Assembly (NCBI RefSeq): GCF_002954725.1
Contig: NZ_MSCQ01000001.1
Span: 779,857-843,856, forward strand
From: Photobacterium phosphoreum
GTDB lineage: Bacteria; Pseudomonadota; Gammaproteobacteria; Enterobacterales; Vibrionaceae
Direction: 5' to 3'
Length of the DNA stretch: 64,000 nucleotides
The notes below the pieces were generated by a model. It had not been told where the DNA came from and searched no databases. It worked only from the letters and a program-made list of their open reading frames with translations. A program made the translations under genes and the position numbers. Shown here piece after piece: positions 1 through 9,616 of the stretch; the first letter of the stretch is position 1; the number at the start of each line of letters is the position of its first letter.

Positions 1-336
1 TGTAATACCATTAAATACCATTGTGGCGATCATAAGAACGGTAATGGTAACTAAGCCAATGAATGGTTGTCCTAGAATGAATAAACCGCCAAGAAGATAA
101 AATAACGCACTAATGACATACCAAATTTTGGTTTTCCATTGTGGGATACTAAAGGTGTGGTACACCTGTACTAAACCAATAACTAAAAAGATCACACCAA
201 TAATTGTCGTGATGGTCATGCCAGCCGCAACCGGTAAACTAATGGCGAAAATACCTGCAAGTGCAACGATGACACCCACGATCACAAACCATTTCCACCC
301 TTTTGTGAGTAAGTTCTTTACTGGATTTTCCATCAT
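1..336 (-). CDS. HdeD-like (DUF308) membrane protein, partial
   Basis: The reading frame starts at an ATGATG pair on the minus strand and runs off the left edge after 112 codons, so the C-terminus is missing. It is preceded by a good Shine-Dalgarno (AAAGGG, about 6 bases upstream). The visible part has a short cytoplasmic N-terminus with basic residues (KGWKW), then several hydrophobic segments rich in Gly, Val and Ile. The pattern fits the short multi-pass HdeD/DUF308 family, in which E. coli HdeD is an acid-resistance membrane protein. The family call is by overall pattern only, and a role in acid resistance here is not shown. Confidence 0.65.
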   Translation of the reverse strand, partial: MMENPVKNLLTKGWKWFVIVGVIVALAGIFAISLPVAAGMTITTIIGVIFLVIGLVQVYHTFSIPQWKTKIWYVISALFYLLGGLFILGQPFIGLVTITVLMIATMVFNGIT

Positions 337-635
337 ATATCCCTTTAATTAAATTATTAATTGTTAGTAAGTTATTGCTATTTAAGGCTGTATTTTATTT
401 TTCAATAGTAGCCTGAACAATAATAATTACTAGGTATAAAGTGCAACTAATTAGCAATATAAGTTTTTAATGGTATTACTCGAGGAGAAAGGAAGGATAA
501 ATGTGCGTTGAATCCGTTAATAATGAAAAAAGAAGGTTTGTCAGTAAGAATAGATGTCAGTGAACTCTCAAAAAAAAAGATGTTAACAATAAAACTCCAG
601 ACGAATGGAGTTTTATTGTTATAACTAAGCAACTG
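337..635. other. Intergenic region without a gene
   Basis: No credible coding sequence. It holds the upstream region of the HdeD-like gene on the left and the terminator of the DUF2062 gene on the right. A 61-codon minus-strand frame here runs through the terminator hairpin and was rejected. Confidence 0.6.
569..621 (-). terminator. Rho-independent terminator of the DUF2062 gene
   Basis: A perfect 16-bp inverted repeat (584-599 with 606-621, six-base loop) is followed on the minus strand, after about five bases, by a run of nine T (the A run at 571-579 on the plus strand). It lies 14 bases past the stop of the DUF2062 gene. Confidence 0.85.
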
Positions 636-1160
636 TTAGCGAGTTTTAGGTATTCGAAATTTACGGCGGTTCCAACTGCGTACAACTGAATAACGCCACA
701 GCCACCGAATACCGAAGTAACCGATTAAGGCACTTAAAACACTACAGATAAAGCAGCCTAATAAGAATGGGGGGCCGATTTGGCTCATTTGATTTAAGAG
801 GAAGTCCCATGTTAATTCAAAATGAAAGCCAACATCAGGGCTATGTAATACCCAAGCGCCAAGTCTATAGGCACCGTAAAATAATACCGGCATAGTCACA
901 GGGTTACTCACCCATACCAATGCGACTGAAAGTGGTAGATTTACGCCAAACATAATAGCTAGACCAGCAGCCATCAACATTTGACTTGGAAGTGGAACAA
1001 AAGCCATGAACAACCCAACCGCAAACGCACCAGAGGCAGATCGTCGGTTTAGGCACCATAAGTTGGGGTTATAAAGTAAATTCCCAAATATTTTTAACGC
1101 TTTTTGGCGTTTAATGACTTCATGACTAGGCAGAAATTTTTTAATGAAATGTCTTGGCAT
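636..1160 (-). CDS. DUF2062 family membrane protein
   Basis: A 174-residue protein with a basic N-terminus, then hydrophobic segments. The stretch around residues 40-100 (RRSASGAFAVGLFMAF followed by LPSQMLMAA and NPVTMP) is the hallmark of the DUF2062 family, small inner-membrane proteins of unknown biochemical role. A second hydrophobic part (about 130-155) ends in a basic tail. It is divergent from comEC with only 31 bases between the two ATGs, so any promoters must overlap or lie inside the coding sequences. The DUF2062-comEC pair next to msbA is, from memory, a recurrent Vibrionaceae arrangement. Family assignment is confident and function is unknown. Confidence 0.8.
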   Translation of the reverse strand: MPRHFIKKFLPSHEVIKRQKALKIFGNLLYNPNLWCLNRRSASGAFAVGLFMAFVPLPSQMLMAAGLAIMFGVNLPLSVALVWVSNPVTMPVLFYGAYRLGAWVLHSPDVGFHFELTWDFLLNQMSQIGPPFLLGCFICSVLSALIGYFGIRWLWRYSVVRSWNRRKFRIPKTR

Positions 1161-1191
1161 AATGATTTTTTTTCAAACTGGCTAAGGCCAT

Positions 1192-3486
1192 ATGGTTCAA
1201 ATATTTATAGCGAGTATAAGCGGTTTTCTGTCGTTACATTTTTTCAATATATTGCCACCGTATTGGTATTCATTGTTAATAATAATACCTGGTGTCATTA
1301 TATTCATTATGTATCGAAACGTTATTATTATTTGCTTTTCGCTCGCTATATTATGGGCTGTTTTTGATGCTAATCAATATATTAACGATATAGATAACAT
1401 TCAAAAAAACAGAACTAATATTATCATAGATGTAAGCATTAGTACGCTTTTTAATGAAAATATACCCACAGAGAATTTTGAGGTAAGGGTGCTTAATCGG
1501 TCCTCACCAAATGTTGATTTTGTATTCCCGCTACGATTAATGGTTTTGTGGGAAGATGCACCACCATTGAAGCAAGGGCAAATATGGCGTTTACCGGTTA
1601 GATTAAGCCGTATTGTTGGACGCGTTAATCAAGCTGGATTTGATGTCGAACAATATGCGTTGAGTCGTAGTATCCATGGTCGCGCAATTGTATTAACGGG
1701 AAATAGTGTATTGCCCACACGTTTATCTTCTTCTATTTCATTACGCCAACAATGGCTAGATAAAATTACTCCGTTACTTAAAAATACCCGTAATCAAAGC
1801 TATTTAACGGCTCTAACGTTTGGTCTTAGAGATGGGCTTGAGGCTCAGGATTGGATTTATTTACGTGATAGTGGGTTAGCGCATTTATTAGCCATTTCAG
1901 GGTTACATATTGGGCTGGCGATGTTAGTGGGGTGGTGGTTGGGTTATCTCTTACGATTATGTTTACCACAAACACAATATTGGTTATGGCTACCGTTATT
2001 ATGCGGGTTAGTATTTGCTTTTGGTTATGCATGGCTTGCTGGATTTGGTCTACCGACAATCCGTGCACTATTAATGTGCTTAATCGTTGGGGTATTACGC
2101 CTAAGTGCAATTTATTGGCTATCTTGGCAAGTTTTATTGGTAACTTTAGGCTTATGTTTGTTATGGGATCCTTTTGTAAGCTATAGCGCAGGATTTTGGT
2201 TATCTTTTGGTGCGGTTATTATTTTTTTAGTCATGATCATGGCAGAGAATTCATCAACTTTGGTTGCTTTACCTTGGTATCAGCGTTGCTATCAACGACT
2301 AAAATATTTATGTAAGGTGCAGGGGTACTTACTGTTACTTATGTTACCGATCCAATGGTGGTGGTTTGGCGGGGTATCTTTAGCTGCACCATTGACGAAT
2401 GTCGTTGCTGTTCCTTGGATCAGTATGATTACGGTTCCTCTCGTGTTAATAGGGGTTATAACGCCATGGTGGCCTTGGTTATCGTCATGGTGTTGGCTTA
2501 TTGCTGATTTTTCTCTAATACCTGTTTTGAAAATTGCAGCTTGGAGTCAAGGGGCATGGATGATGTTACCGGCTTCGATAACGCCATGGTTGGGATTAAT
2601 CGCGATGATTACTGTGTCGTGGCAATTCTTGCCGTTAGTGTATTTTCGTTGGTTTTATACCAGTATCGTTTTTCTGCTCTTTAGTTGGCGTTGGGACGGC
2701 CATAAATCACCACAGTGGACGCTTTCTGTGTTGGATGTAGGCCATGGGCTAGCAATACTCATAGAAAAGCAGCAACGAATATTTATCTATGATACGGGTA
2801 ATGCGTGGGATGAGAACAGTATTGCCAAATCGGTTATAACGCCGATATTAGCTTATAAGGGAATATCGACTATTGATGGGTTAGTGTTGAGTCATGCTGA
2901 CAGTGATCATGCTGGTGGAAGTGATTACCTTTTATTGCGTTATCAGCCTTTAGACAAATACAGTAGCGATCAACGGGAAGGTTTTTCTGAATGTGTAATG
3001 GGACAAAGATGGCAATGGCAAGGTCTTGAGTTTTCAGTTAAATGGCCACCTAAATCAACGCAACGAGCCACTAATTCAGACTCCTGCGTGATTCGTATTC
3101 AAGCCATAAATGGCAAAGGGCCGAGTGTTTTATTAACAGGGGATATCGATGCCAAGTCAGAATTAGTTATGCTAACGCAAGCACAAGATTGGCAAGCGGA
3201 TATTTTAGTGGTGCCACATCATGGTAGCCGTACTTCTTCGACACAAACCTTACTTGATGCGATACAGCCTTCGTTAGCAATGGTATCAATTGGCTATTTT
3301 AATCCTTGGGGGTTGCCGTCAGCAGTGATTAAAAAACGTTATCAAGCTAATAATATTGATTGGTTCAGTACCCAAGACAGTGGCCAATTAACAGTAACAA
3401 TTAACGCTAATGGCTATAATGTAAAACAACAACGATATGATTATTCTCGGGCATGGTTTCGACCACAATGGTTAGCAACGCAATGA
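1192..3486 (+). CDS. comEC: ComEC/Rec2 DNA-uptake channel
   Basis: A 764-residue polytopic membrane protein of the ComEC/Rec2 family, which carries single-stranded DNA across the inner membrane during natural transformation. An N-terminal soluble part (about 60-210) is followed by the Competence domain with the typical LAISGLHIGLA motif near residue 235 and many membrane segments up to about 500. The C-terminal metallo-beta-lactamase-like domain starts at SVLDVGHGLA, has HADSDHAGG (H568) and PHHGSR (H676, H677), and is a candidate nuclease domain. The start ATG has TAAGG about six bases upstream. Length fits full-length family members. It suggests competence potential, but the pilus genes are not in the window. 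Confidence 0.93.
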   Translation: MVQIFIASISGFLSLHFFNILPPYWYSLLIIIPGVIIFIMYRNVIIICFSLAILWAVFDANQYINDIDNIQKNRTNIIIDVSISTLFNENIPTENFEVRVLNRSSPNVDFVFPLRLMVLWEDAPPLKQGQIWRLPVRLSRIVGRVNQAGFDVEQYALSRSIHGRAIVLTGNSVLPTRLSSSISLRQQWLDKITPLLKNTRNQSYLTALTFGLRDGLEAQDWIYLRDSGLAHLLAISGLHIGLAMLVGWWLGYLLRLCLPQTQYWLWLPLLCGLVFAFGYAWLAGFGLPTIRALLMCLIVGVLRLSAIYWLSWQVLLVTLGLCLLWDPFVSYSAGFWLSFGAVIIFLVMIMAENSSTLVALPWYQRCYQRLKYLCKVQGYLLLLMLPIQWWWFGGVSLAAPLTNVVAVPWISMITVPLVLIGVITPWWPWLSSWCWLIADFSLIPVLKIAAWSQGAWMMLPASITPWLGLIAMITVSWQFLPLVYFRWFYTSIVFLLFSWRWDGHKSPQWTLSVLDVGHGLAILIEKQQRIFIYDTGNAWDENSIAKSVITPILAYKGISTIDGLVLSHADSDHAGGSDYLLLRYQPLDKYSSDQREGFSECVMGQRWQWQGLEFSVKWPPKSTQRATNSDSCVIRIQAINGKGPSVLLTGDIDAKSELVMLTQAQDWQADILVVPHHGSRTSSTQTLLDAIQPSLAMVSIGYFNPWGLPSAVIKKRYQANNIDWFSTQDSGQLTVTINANGYNVKQQRYDYSRAWFRPQWLATQ

Positions 3487-3626
3487 AACAATAGTTATTA
3501 ACAGTATTAACTGTTGTTTTTATGAGCATAAAAAGCCCTTTAATAAAAAAGGATTGTGGACAAATTTGGTTGATAGCAATGTTAAGGGTAGAATAGAGGT
3601 AATGTATTTCATCAAAATTGGCATTC

Positions 3627-5384
3627 ATGACGCAATTAACAGAAAAATCAACCAAAGATACTTATAAAAGACTGTGGCCTTATATCAAGATCTATAAAGC
3701 TGGCATTATTGTGGCTGTTATTGCGCTAATCATTAATGCGGCGGGTGATACTTTGATGCTGTCGATGATCAAACCGTTACTTGATAAAAGTTTTGGTGGC
3801 TTTGATAGTATGGATTCTGGCTTTCTAACCATGATGCCTATCTATCTTGTTGGCTTAATGATCATGCGTGGCGCCAGTGGTTTTGTATCAACCTATTGTT
3901 TATCATGGGTTTCTGGCAATGTTGTAATGAACCTTCGCCGGAAACTATTTCAACATTTCATGAGAATGCCGGTTGCGTTCTTTGATAAAGAAGCCTCTGG
4001 TGCATTATTATCGCGCATTACTTATGACTCAGAACAAGTGGCTTCTGCAACCAGCAGTGCATTAGTTAGTATTGTTCGTGAGGGAGCATCGATCATTGGC
4101 TTAATGGTATTGATGTTTTGGAATAGTTGGCAGTTATCGGCTATTTTGATTGTGATTGCGCCAGTGGTTGCGATCAGCATTAGCATTGTATCTAAGCGTT
4201 TTCGTAAAATCTCACGCAGTATGCAAGACGCCATGGGTTCTGTTACCTCTTCAGCTGAGCAAATGCTAAAAGGCCATAAAGTCGTATTAAGTTATGGTGG
4301 TCAGCAGGTTGAGAAAGAACGTTTTGATGATGTAAGTAACTTAATGCGTCGTCAAACCATGAAATTAGTGTCTGCACAGGCGATTGCTAATCCCATTATT
4401 CAGCTTATTGCCTCTTCTGCATTGGTTGTGGTGCTGATTCTTGCTAATACACCGTCATTACGTGATTCACTAACGCCGGGTACTTTTGCGGTGGTTTTTG
4501 GTGCGATGTTTGGTTTAATGCGTCCATTAAAATCATTAACCAGTGTTACCTCTCAATTCCAACGTGGTATGGCAGCGTGTCATACCTTGTTTGATTTGAT
4601 GGATTTAGAAACTGAAAAAGATCATGGTAAGCATGAAGTTAAGCGCGTTAAAGGTGATGTATCCGTAAAGGATGTTACTTTCACTTACCCAACCAAAGAC
4701 ACGCCAGCTTTACGTAACGTTAGCTTTGAACTCCCTGCGGGTAAAACCGTTGCCCTTGTTGGTCGTTCTGGCTCAGGTAAAAGTACCATAGCTAACTTAT
4801 TAACCCGTTTTTATGATATTGATTCTGGTGCTTTGCTTTTAGATGGTGTTGAGTTACAAGATTACACCTTATTCAATTTGCGCTCTCAGGTGGCAGTAGT
4901 ATCGCAAAACGTGCATTTATTTAATGATACGATTGCGAATAATATTGCCTATGCGAGCGGTAGTGAATATACCCGTGCTGATATTGAGCGTGTAGCTGAA
5001 CTTGCTTATGCGATGGACTTTATTAAGGATATGCAGCATGGGCTTGATACCATTATTGGTGAAAATGGTGTGAGTTTATCCGGCGGTCAACGTCAACGTC
5101 TTGCGATTGCACGTGCATTGCTACGTAATGCGCCAGTGTTAGTGCTTGATGAAGCAACGTCTGCTTTGGATACTGAATCAGAACGTGCGATTCAACAGGC
5201 ACTGGATGAACTGCAAAAAGACCGCACTGTGTTAGTGATTGCTCACCGTTTATCTACTATTGAAAATGCCGATCAGATCTTAGTGGTCGATGATGGTGAA
5301 ATTATTGAGCGTGGCACACATGGTGAATTAATTAGCCATAATGGTGCTTATGCGCAACTTCATCGCATTCAATTTGGTGATTAA
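3627..5384 (+). CDS. msbA: MsbA, lipid A flippase (ABC transporter)
   Basis: A half-size ABC exporter that flips lipid A-core and phospholipids across the inner membrane and acts as a homodimer. With the ATG at 3627 it has 585 residues. Six membrane segments fill about residues 20-310, and the ATPase domain has Walker [10 protein letters not shown] (379-387), signature LSGGQRQR (484-491) and Walker B LVLDEA (D508, E509), followed by the H-loop (IAHRLS). An in-frame TTG lies nine bases upstream, but the ATG was chosen because E. coli MsbA begins at a comparable distance from the RRLWP-like segment. No clear Shine-Dalgarno is visible at either. It is followed at once by lpxK (2-base gap), as in E. 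coli. Confidence 0.96.
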   Translation: MTQLTEKSTKDTYKRLWPYIKIYKAGIIVAVIALIINAAGDTLMLSMIKPLLDKSFGGFDSMDSGFLTMMPIYLVGLMIMRGASGFVSTYCLSWVSGNVVMNLRRKLFQHFMRMPVAFFDKEASGALLSRITYDSEQVASATSSALVSIVREGASIIGLMVLMFWNSWQLSAILIVIAPVVAISISIVSKRFRKISRSMQDAMGSVTSSAEQMLKGHKVVLSYGGQQVEKERFDDVSNLMRRQTMKLVSAQAIANPIIQLIASSALVVVLILANTPSLRDSLTPGTFAVVFGAMFGLMRPLKSLTSVTSQFQRGMAACHTLFDLMDLETEKDHGKHEVKRVKGDVSVKDVTFTYPTKDTPALRNVSFELPAGKTVALVGRSGSGKSTIANLLTRFYDIDSGALLLDGVELQDYTLFNLRSQVAVVSQNVHLFNDTIANNIAYASGSEYTRADIERVAELAYAMDFIKDMQHGLDTIIGENGVSLSGGQRQRLAIARALLRNAPVLVLDEATSALDTESERAIQQALDELQKDRTVLVIAHRLSTIENADQILVVDDGEIIERGTHGELISHNGAYAQLHRIQFGD

Positions 5385-5386
5385 TT

Positions 5387-6421
5387 GTGGCTGCGTTGAT
5401 TGAAGCTATGTGGTATCACACAGCCATTAAGGGTAAAGCTCGGATTGTCTATTTACTGTTGTGGCCATTATTATGGCCACTCAGTCAGTTGTTTGGCGCT
5501 ATTAGCCGTCGTAAACGGCGGCAATACGTTGACGGTAAAAAAATAGCCTATCGAGCGCCTGTTCCTGTTGTTATTGTTGGTAATATTACTGCTGGTGGTA
5601 ACGGTAAAACCCCCGTCGTGGTGTGGTTAGTCGAGCAGTTATTAGCACAAGGACTAAAACCCGGTGTTGTCTCGCGTGGTTATGGTGGTAAAGCGCCGTA
5701 TTATCCTTATTTTGTTGAGAGTGATACCCGTACCGATATTGCCGGCGATGAGCCGGTATTAATTCGTCGCCGTACAGGGGTTCCGGTTGCGGTTGCACCC
5801 GTACGAAGTGAGGCGGTAAAGCTACTATTGAAACATGATGTTGATGTCATTATTACTGATGATGGTTTACAGCATTATGCACTTGAACGTGATATTGAAT
5901 TAGTAGTGATTGACGGCCAACGTCGGTTTGGTAATCAGCAGTTACTACCATTAGGACCACTGCGAGAATCATGTCAGCGTTTAAATGAGGTTGATTTTCT
6001 GATTTGTAATGGTGGTCAGGCACAGATTAACGAAGCTGCGATGTATTTAGCACCGTCAGAACTAATTAATATTAAAACTGGCGCTCGTTGTACAGCAACG
6101 TCTTTAACATCAGTGGTAGCGATGGCTGGTATTGGTCATCCGCCACGATTTTTTGCGACATTAGATGCGTTAGGAGTAAAGCCTGTTGTATGTCAGCCTT
6201 TTGCTGATCATCAAGCATTTACTCAACAAACATTGTTAGAGTTAGCCCAACAAGGGCAACATTTAGTAATGACTGAAAAAGATGCAGTAAAGTGTTACTC
6301 ATTTGCTGAGGATAATTGGTGGTATCTGCCTGTTGATGCAGTTATCTCTGAGCCACAAGCATCAGCTATTATTAAACGGATTATAGAGGTTAAGGAAAAG
6401 TATGGATCACCGTCTGCTTGA
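5387..6421 (+). CDS. lpxK: LpxK, tetraacyldisaccharide 4'-kinase
   Basis: Phosphorylates the 4' position of the lipid A disaccharide precursor on the cytoplasmic face of the inner membrane. The protein (344 residues from this GTG) has an N-terminal hydrophobic segment ([11 protein letters not shown]) and the P-loop AGGNGKT (69-75), with DDGLQH further on, as typical for LpxK. The start is uncertain: GTG at 5387 and TTG at 5396 are both possible. The TTG matches the E. coli beginning (LIE vs MIE), and no ATG fits except one at 5408. It is coupled to msbA (2-base gap) and overlaps ycaR by 20 bases, so the genes form one lipid A operon. Confidence 0.94.
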   Translation: MAALIEAMWYHTAIKGKARIVYLLLWPLLWPLSQLFGAISRRKRRQYVDGKKIAYRAPVPVVIVGNITAGGNGKTPVVVWLVEQLLAQGLKPGVVSRGYGGKAPYYPYFVESDTRTDIAGDEPVLIRRRTGVPVAVAPVRSEAVKLLLKHDVDVIITDDGLQHYALERDIELVVIDGQRRFGNQQLLPLGPLRESCQRLNEVDFLICNGGQAQINEAAMYLAPSELINIKTGARCTATSLTSVVAMAGIGHPPRFFATLDALGVKPVVCQPFADHQAFTQQTLLELAQQGQHLVMTEKDAVKCYSFAEDNWWYLPVDAVISEPQASAIIKRIIEVKEKYGSPSA

Positions 6422-6581
6422 AATCGTTGCTTGCCCTGTATGTAAAGGCAAGTTGAGTTTCGATAAAGAAAATAATGAATTAGTGTGTAAGTTTGATCGT
6501 CTTGCTTATCCTATCGATGACGGTATTCCAGTTTTACTTGATTCAGAAGCGCGCACATTAAGCTCTGACGAGGTTAAGTAA
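6402..6581 (+). CDS. ycaR: YcaR, Trm112-family small zinc-ribbon protein
   Basis: A 59-residue protein: [18 protein letters not shown] at the start, a second cysteine region (ELVCKF) and the family ending DDGIPVLL. This is the Trm112/UPF0434 family, E. coli YcaR. Only three cysteines (C11, C14, C29) are visible, so the zinc site is incomplete or uses another ligand. It sits inside the lipid A operon, overlapping lpxK by 20 bases and kdsB by one base (TAATG), which implies translational coupling. Its exact role in bacteria is not established. Confidence 0.9.
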   Translation: MDHRLLEIVACPVCKGKLSFDKENNELVCKFDRLAYPIDDGIPVLLDSEARTLSSDEVK

Positions 6582-7327
6582 TGGCATTTACCGTTATTAT
6601 TCCAGCACGTTATCAATCAACGCGTTTACCGGGTAAGCCGTTAGCTGACATAGCGGGTAAGCCAATGGTGCAATGGGTATATGAACAAGCGTGTAAGTCT
6701 GGTGCTGATCAAGTTATTGTGGCAACGGATGATCAACGTATTGTTGATGTAGTACAAGGCTTTGGTGGTGAAGTGTGTTTAACACGTACTGATCATCAAT
6801 CAGGCACTGAGCGGTTAGCTGAAGTGGTGGCTAAATATCAACTTGCAGATGATCATATCGTGGTTAATGTTCAAGGTGATGAGCCACTGATTCCTGATAC
6901 AATTATTCGCCAAGTTGCTGATAACATCGCTAACTTCAATGCGCCAATGGCAACATTAGCAGTAGAGATTGATCACCATGATGAAATCTTTAACCCTAAT
7001 GCAGTAAAAGTTGTAACGGATAAAGACGGCTATGCATTGTATTTTAGCCGTGCCGCTATTCCTTGGGATCGGGATAACTTTGCTCAGCAACCGCGCATTG
7101 TACATCATAATCTACTGCGCCATATTGGGATTTATGCTTACCGCGCAGGGTTTATTAATACCTACATTAATTGGCAGCCAAGTCCACTCGAACAGATTGA
7201 ATCATTAGAGCAACTTCGTGTGCTTTGGTATGGTGAGAAAATTCATGTGGATGTCGCGATCGATGCGCCTCCGGCAGGGGTTGATACACCAGAAGATTTG
7301 GAAAAAGTGCGCCAGTTAGTCTGCTAA
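6581..7327 (+). CDS. kdsB: KdsB, CMP-Kdo synthetase
   Basis: 3-deoxy-manno-octulosonate cytidylyltransferase, which activates Kdo with CTP for attachment to lipid A in the cytoplasm. The protein has 248 residues, the usual length. The N-terminal nucleotide-binding motif [16 protein letters not shown] (6-21), the QGDEP motif near residue 98 and a FSRAAIPW segment near 150 are typical. The start overlaps the ycaR stop. It is the last gene of msbA-lpxK-ycaR-kdsB and is followed by a strong terminator. Confidence 0.96.
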   Translation: MAFTVIIPARYQSTRLPGKPLADIAGKPMVQWVYEQACKSGADQVIVATDDQRIVDVVQGFGGEVCLTRTDHQSGTERLAEVVAKYQLADDHIVVNVQGDEPLIPDTIIRQVADNIANFNAPMATLAVEIDHHDEIFNPNAVKVVTDKDGYALYFSRAAIPWDRDNFAQQPRIVHHNLLRHIGIYAYRAGFINTYINWQPSPLEQIESLEQLRVLWYGEKIHVDVAIDAPPAGVDTPEDLEKVRQLVC

Positions 7328-7348
7328 AAAAGACAAGATTAGCCTAAT

Positions 7349-7380
7349 AAAAAACCGAGTAGGATTTACTCGGTTTTTTT
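7349..7380. terminator. Bidirectional terminator, kdsB / RRM gene
   Basis: A 13-bp stem (AAAAAACCGAGTA with its complement, five-base loop) flanked by an A run on the left and a T run on the right. It lies between the convergent kdsB and RRM-protein genes and can serve both. Confidence 0.88.
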
Positions 7381-7407
7381 GTCTTCAAATTAACCTTTAA
7401 AGGTTGA

Positions 7408-7644
7408 TTATTCAGCGATTTTTACGCGGATACGACTTTTATCAACCAACATTTCATGAAGTGCTTTCATAGCGCGAGTTGCTTGCTCATCATCAGCCAT
7501 TTCAACAAATGCAAATCCTTTTGATTTACCTGTTTTTTCGTCTAAAACAAGGTTACAAGCGCTGATTTTGCCGAATTCTTCAAACATCTTATGAATTTGA
7601 ACTTCAGTTGTGCTGCGAGAAAGGTTACGGATTAAAAGTTTCAT
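7408..7644 (-). CDS. RRM-domain RNA-binding protein
   Basis: A 78-residue protein consisting of one RNA recognition motif. RNP-2 is LLIRNL (residues 3-8) and RNP-1 is KGFAFVEM (about 42-49). Length and layout match the small single-RRM proteins of marine gammaproteobacteria, some induced by cold; their RNA targets are mostly unknown. It is transcribed against kdsB and ends at a shared terminator. The 212 bases upstream contain no other gene and would hold its promoter. Family is certain from the motifs and the role is unknown. Confidence 0.88.
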   Translation of the reverse strand: MKLLIRNLSRSTTEVQIHKMFEEFGKISACNLVLDEKTGKSKGFAFVEMADDEQATRAMKALHEMLVDKSRIRVKIAE

Positions 7645-7782
7645 GCATTAAATTCTTTATTAAGTAGTAAGCCGCTATTTTACCATGAAATACAGGAAAG
7701 CATGCTGAGATTAGAATGAAATAATAAGATAAAAATCATTCTCGAACAGTATGAGTTTCATAGTTATGCAAATAGAACGCGA

Positions 7783-7823
7783 TTAAAAAAAGCCAACAGC
7801 CGAATCATCGGGCTGCTGGCTTT
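7783..7823 (-). terminator. Terminator of elyC
   Basis: An 11-bp stem with one mismatch (7791-7801 with 7811-7821), followed on the minus strand by seven T. It lies about 35 bases beyond the elyC stop. Confidence 0.82.
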
Positions 7824-7856
7824 AAATAAATTAACCAAAACATGACATTGAGAAAC

Positions 7857-8663
7857 CTATAAAGTCTCAGGTTTTACTTTTTCAGCCTGTTGATGTTCAA
7901 TTTTTGGGTTTAATAATTTGCTAGTAATACGTTGCCATAATTGCCCTAAACGTTCATGTTCAACAATTTCCATTTGAGTGAGATAAGTTGAATCTGGAAT
8001 GAGACTGCGCATTTGATTACTGGCTTTAAAGTTCGTTGGCGCAGCAATTGGCTGTAATCCAGCTTGATGGAAATAATACAATGCACGTGACATTTGGCTA
8101 GCCGATGTTACCAATATCATATTTTTATCTTTAACGACATCTGCGGCTTGGAATGCTTCTTCTTTGGTGTCTTTAGTCGATTCAAATAATAAAATATCAC
8201 GCTTATCGACACCTAATGCTATCGCTAAGTGGGCCATTAAACGGGCATGACTAATACCATGAGATGCCATGCCACCGTAGCCAGATAAAATCAGCTTGGC
8301 ACCAGGGTACATACGGAAGATACGAATTCCTTCAACTAAACGCGTAATAGCGGTTGGAGATAACTCTGAGGTTATTGGGAATGTTTTATCTATCACTTGG
8401 CCGCTGCCAAGTACCATTACGTAACTGATAGGTTTAGTGGTACTGACAAAAGCTGCATTTTCTTGCTCTAATGGGCGTAGTAATGATGTTGTTAATGGCT
8501 GGAAAGAACAGAGAAAGATGCCAATTAAAGAGATACTAACCAAAATAGAGGCTAATTTTTTTCGGCGTGTAAACCACAGTACACACAAACCAATAACGCC
8601 CACTAATAATAGAAACGGTAGTGGCATCAACAGTGCGGAGATGATTTTTTTTAGTATAAACAT
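7857..8663 (-). CDS. elyC: ElyC (YcbC), DUF218 envelope biogenesis factor
   Basis: A 268-residue inner-membrane protein. Two hydrophobic segments lie at about residues 10-30 and 38-55, followed by a periplasmic DUF218 domain with VMVLGSGQ near residue 83, LILSGYGG near 124 and LVTSASQMSRA near 183. E. coli ElyC supports peptidoglycan assembly and undecaprenyl-phosphate-linked steps, especially at low temperature. It is divergent from cmoM, as in E. coli (ycbC-smtA). The last 20 residues are charged. Function is inferred from family and gene order. Confidence 0.88.
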   Translation of the reverse strand: MFILKKIISALLMPLPFLLLVGVIGLCVLWFTRRKKLASILVSISLIGIFLCSFQPLTTSLLRPLEQENAAFVSTTKPISYVMVLGSGQVIDKTFPITSELSPTAITRLVEGIRIFRMYPGAKLILSGYGGMASHGISHARLMAHLAIALGVDKRDILLFESTKDTKEEAFQAADVVKDKNMILVTSASQMSRALYYFHQAGLQPIAAPTNFKASNQMRSLIPDSTYLTQMEIVEHERLGQLWQRITSKLLNPKIEHQQAEKVKPETL

Positions 8664-8705
8664 AATATGTCGTCCGAAATTTCAGCAGTTGAGCAATAAA
8701 ACCGA

Positions 8706-8758
8706 TCACAAGCCTTTATTCCTTTACTGCTTGTGAGAAAATAAGTCACATTCTAGAG
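8706..8758. promoter_or_regulatory. Inverted repeat in the elyC / cmoM divergent promoter
   Basis: A perfect 8-bp inverted repeat, TCACAAGC at 8706-8713 and GCTTGTGA at 8729-8736, with a further TCACA at 8746-8750. It lies in the 119-base region between the divergent elyC and cmoM-mukFEB genes. The TGTGA/TCACA halves recall CRP half-sites, but the spacing (9 bases rather than 6 between the inner pair) does not fit CRP. The function is unknown. Confidence 0.4.
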
Positions 8759-8782
8759 TCGCTATCATAACGTAAATGAGCC

Positions 8783-9616
8783 ATGAAAAAAGACCGAAAT
8801 TTTGACGATTTGGCGAAAAAGTTCGCTGAAAACATTTATGGCACAGCGAAAGGCCAAATACGACAAACTGTTGTTTGGCAAGATATTGAATATATATTGG
8901 ATCAATTGAATGGTGCCTCCTCGTTGCAAGTTTTGGATGCGGGTGGCGGCATTGGGCAAATATCTCAAAAAATAGCGGCTCTTGGACATCAAGTGACGTT
9001 ATGTGATCTTTCTAGCGAAATGTTAATACTAGCAGAACAAGAAATTGCTAAAAATGGTTTAGTTGAGCAATATCGGTTAGTGCATTCACCCATTCAAGAA
9101 ATTAGTGAGCACATTGAAGCACCCGTTGATTTGATTCTTTTTCATGCAGTTATGGAGTGGCTAGTTGATCCTATTACGACATTAATGGGTCTATTAGAAA
9201 ACGTGAAGCCGGGGGGTGTTATCTCGGTCATGTTTTATAACTATAATGGATTACTGTTTAAAAACCTGATTTGTGGCAATTTAACCCACATTGAGCAAGG
9301 TATGCCGTATCGAAAGCGGTTTAAGTTACAACCTCAGCAAGGAATCAAACCTGATGAGGTATATCAGTGTCTAACTGAGGCTGGTTTTGACATAATGGGT
9401 AAAACCGGCGTACGCACATTCCACGATTACATGCATCATGATCGTATGGGTGATTACAGTTTCGAACAAGTTCTTGATATGGAGCAAAAGCTTTGTCGTC
9501 AGGAACCTTTTTTGTCATTAGGTCGTTATATTCACGTGTATGCGCGTAAGCCACACACGGGGTTAACGTCAGCATTGGTGACAAATTTAAATAATAGCAA
9601 TAAGGACAAGGGATGA
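8783..9616 (+). CDS. cmoM: CmoM (SmtA), tRNA carboxymethoxyuridine methyltransferase
   Basis: A SAM-dependent methyltransferase that forms the methyl ester of 5-carboxymethoxyuridine at the wobble position of some tRNAs. The protein has 277 residues, with SAM-binding motif LDAGGGIGQ near residue 51 and CDLSSEML near 73. The E. coli gene lies directly before mukFEB, as here, and overlaps mukF by four bases (ATGA), so it is the first gene of the muk operon. A link of the modification to chromosome segregation is not implied by co-transcription alone. The C-terminus is about 15 residues longer than I recall for E. coli. Confidence 0.92.
   Translation: MKKDRNFDDLAKKFAENIYGTAKGQIRQTVVWQDIEYILDQLNGASSLQVLDAGGGIGQISQKIAALGHQVTLCDLSSEMLILAEQEIAKNGLVEQYRLVHSPIQEISEHIEAPVDLILFHAVMEWLVDPITTLMGLLENVKPGGVISVMFYNYNGLLFKNLICGNLTHIEQGMPYRKRFKLQPQQGIKPDEVYQCLTEAGFDIMGKTGVRTFHDYMHHDRMGDYSFEQVLDMEQKLCRQEPFLSLGRYIHVYARKPHTGLTSALVTNLNNSNKDKG

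Noticed and set aside
113..352. A plus-strand open frame of 79 codons
   Set aside because: It is antisense to the well-supported HdeD-like gene.
447..632. A 61-codon minus-strand open frame
   Set aside because: It reads through the perfect terminator hairpin of the DUF2062 gene and has no ribosome site.
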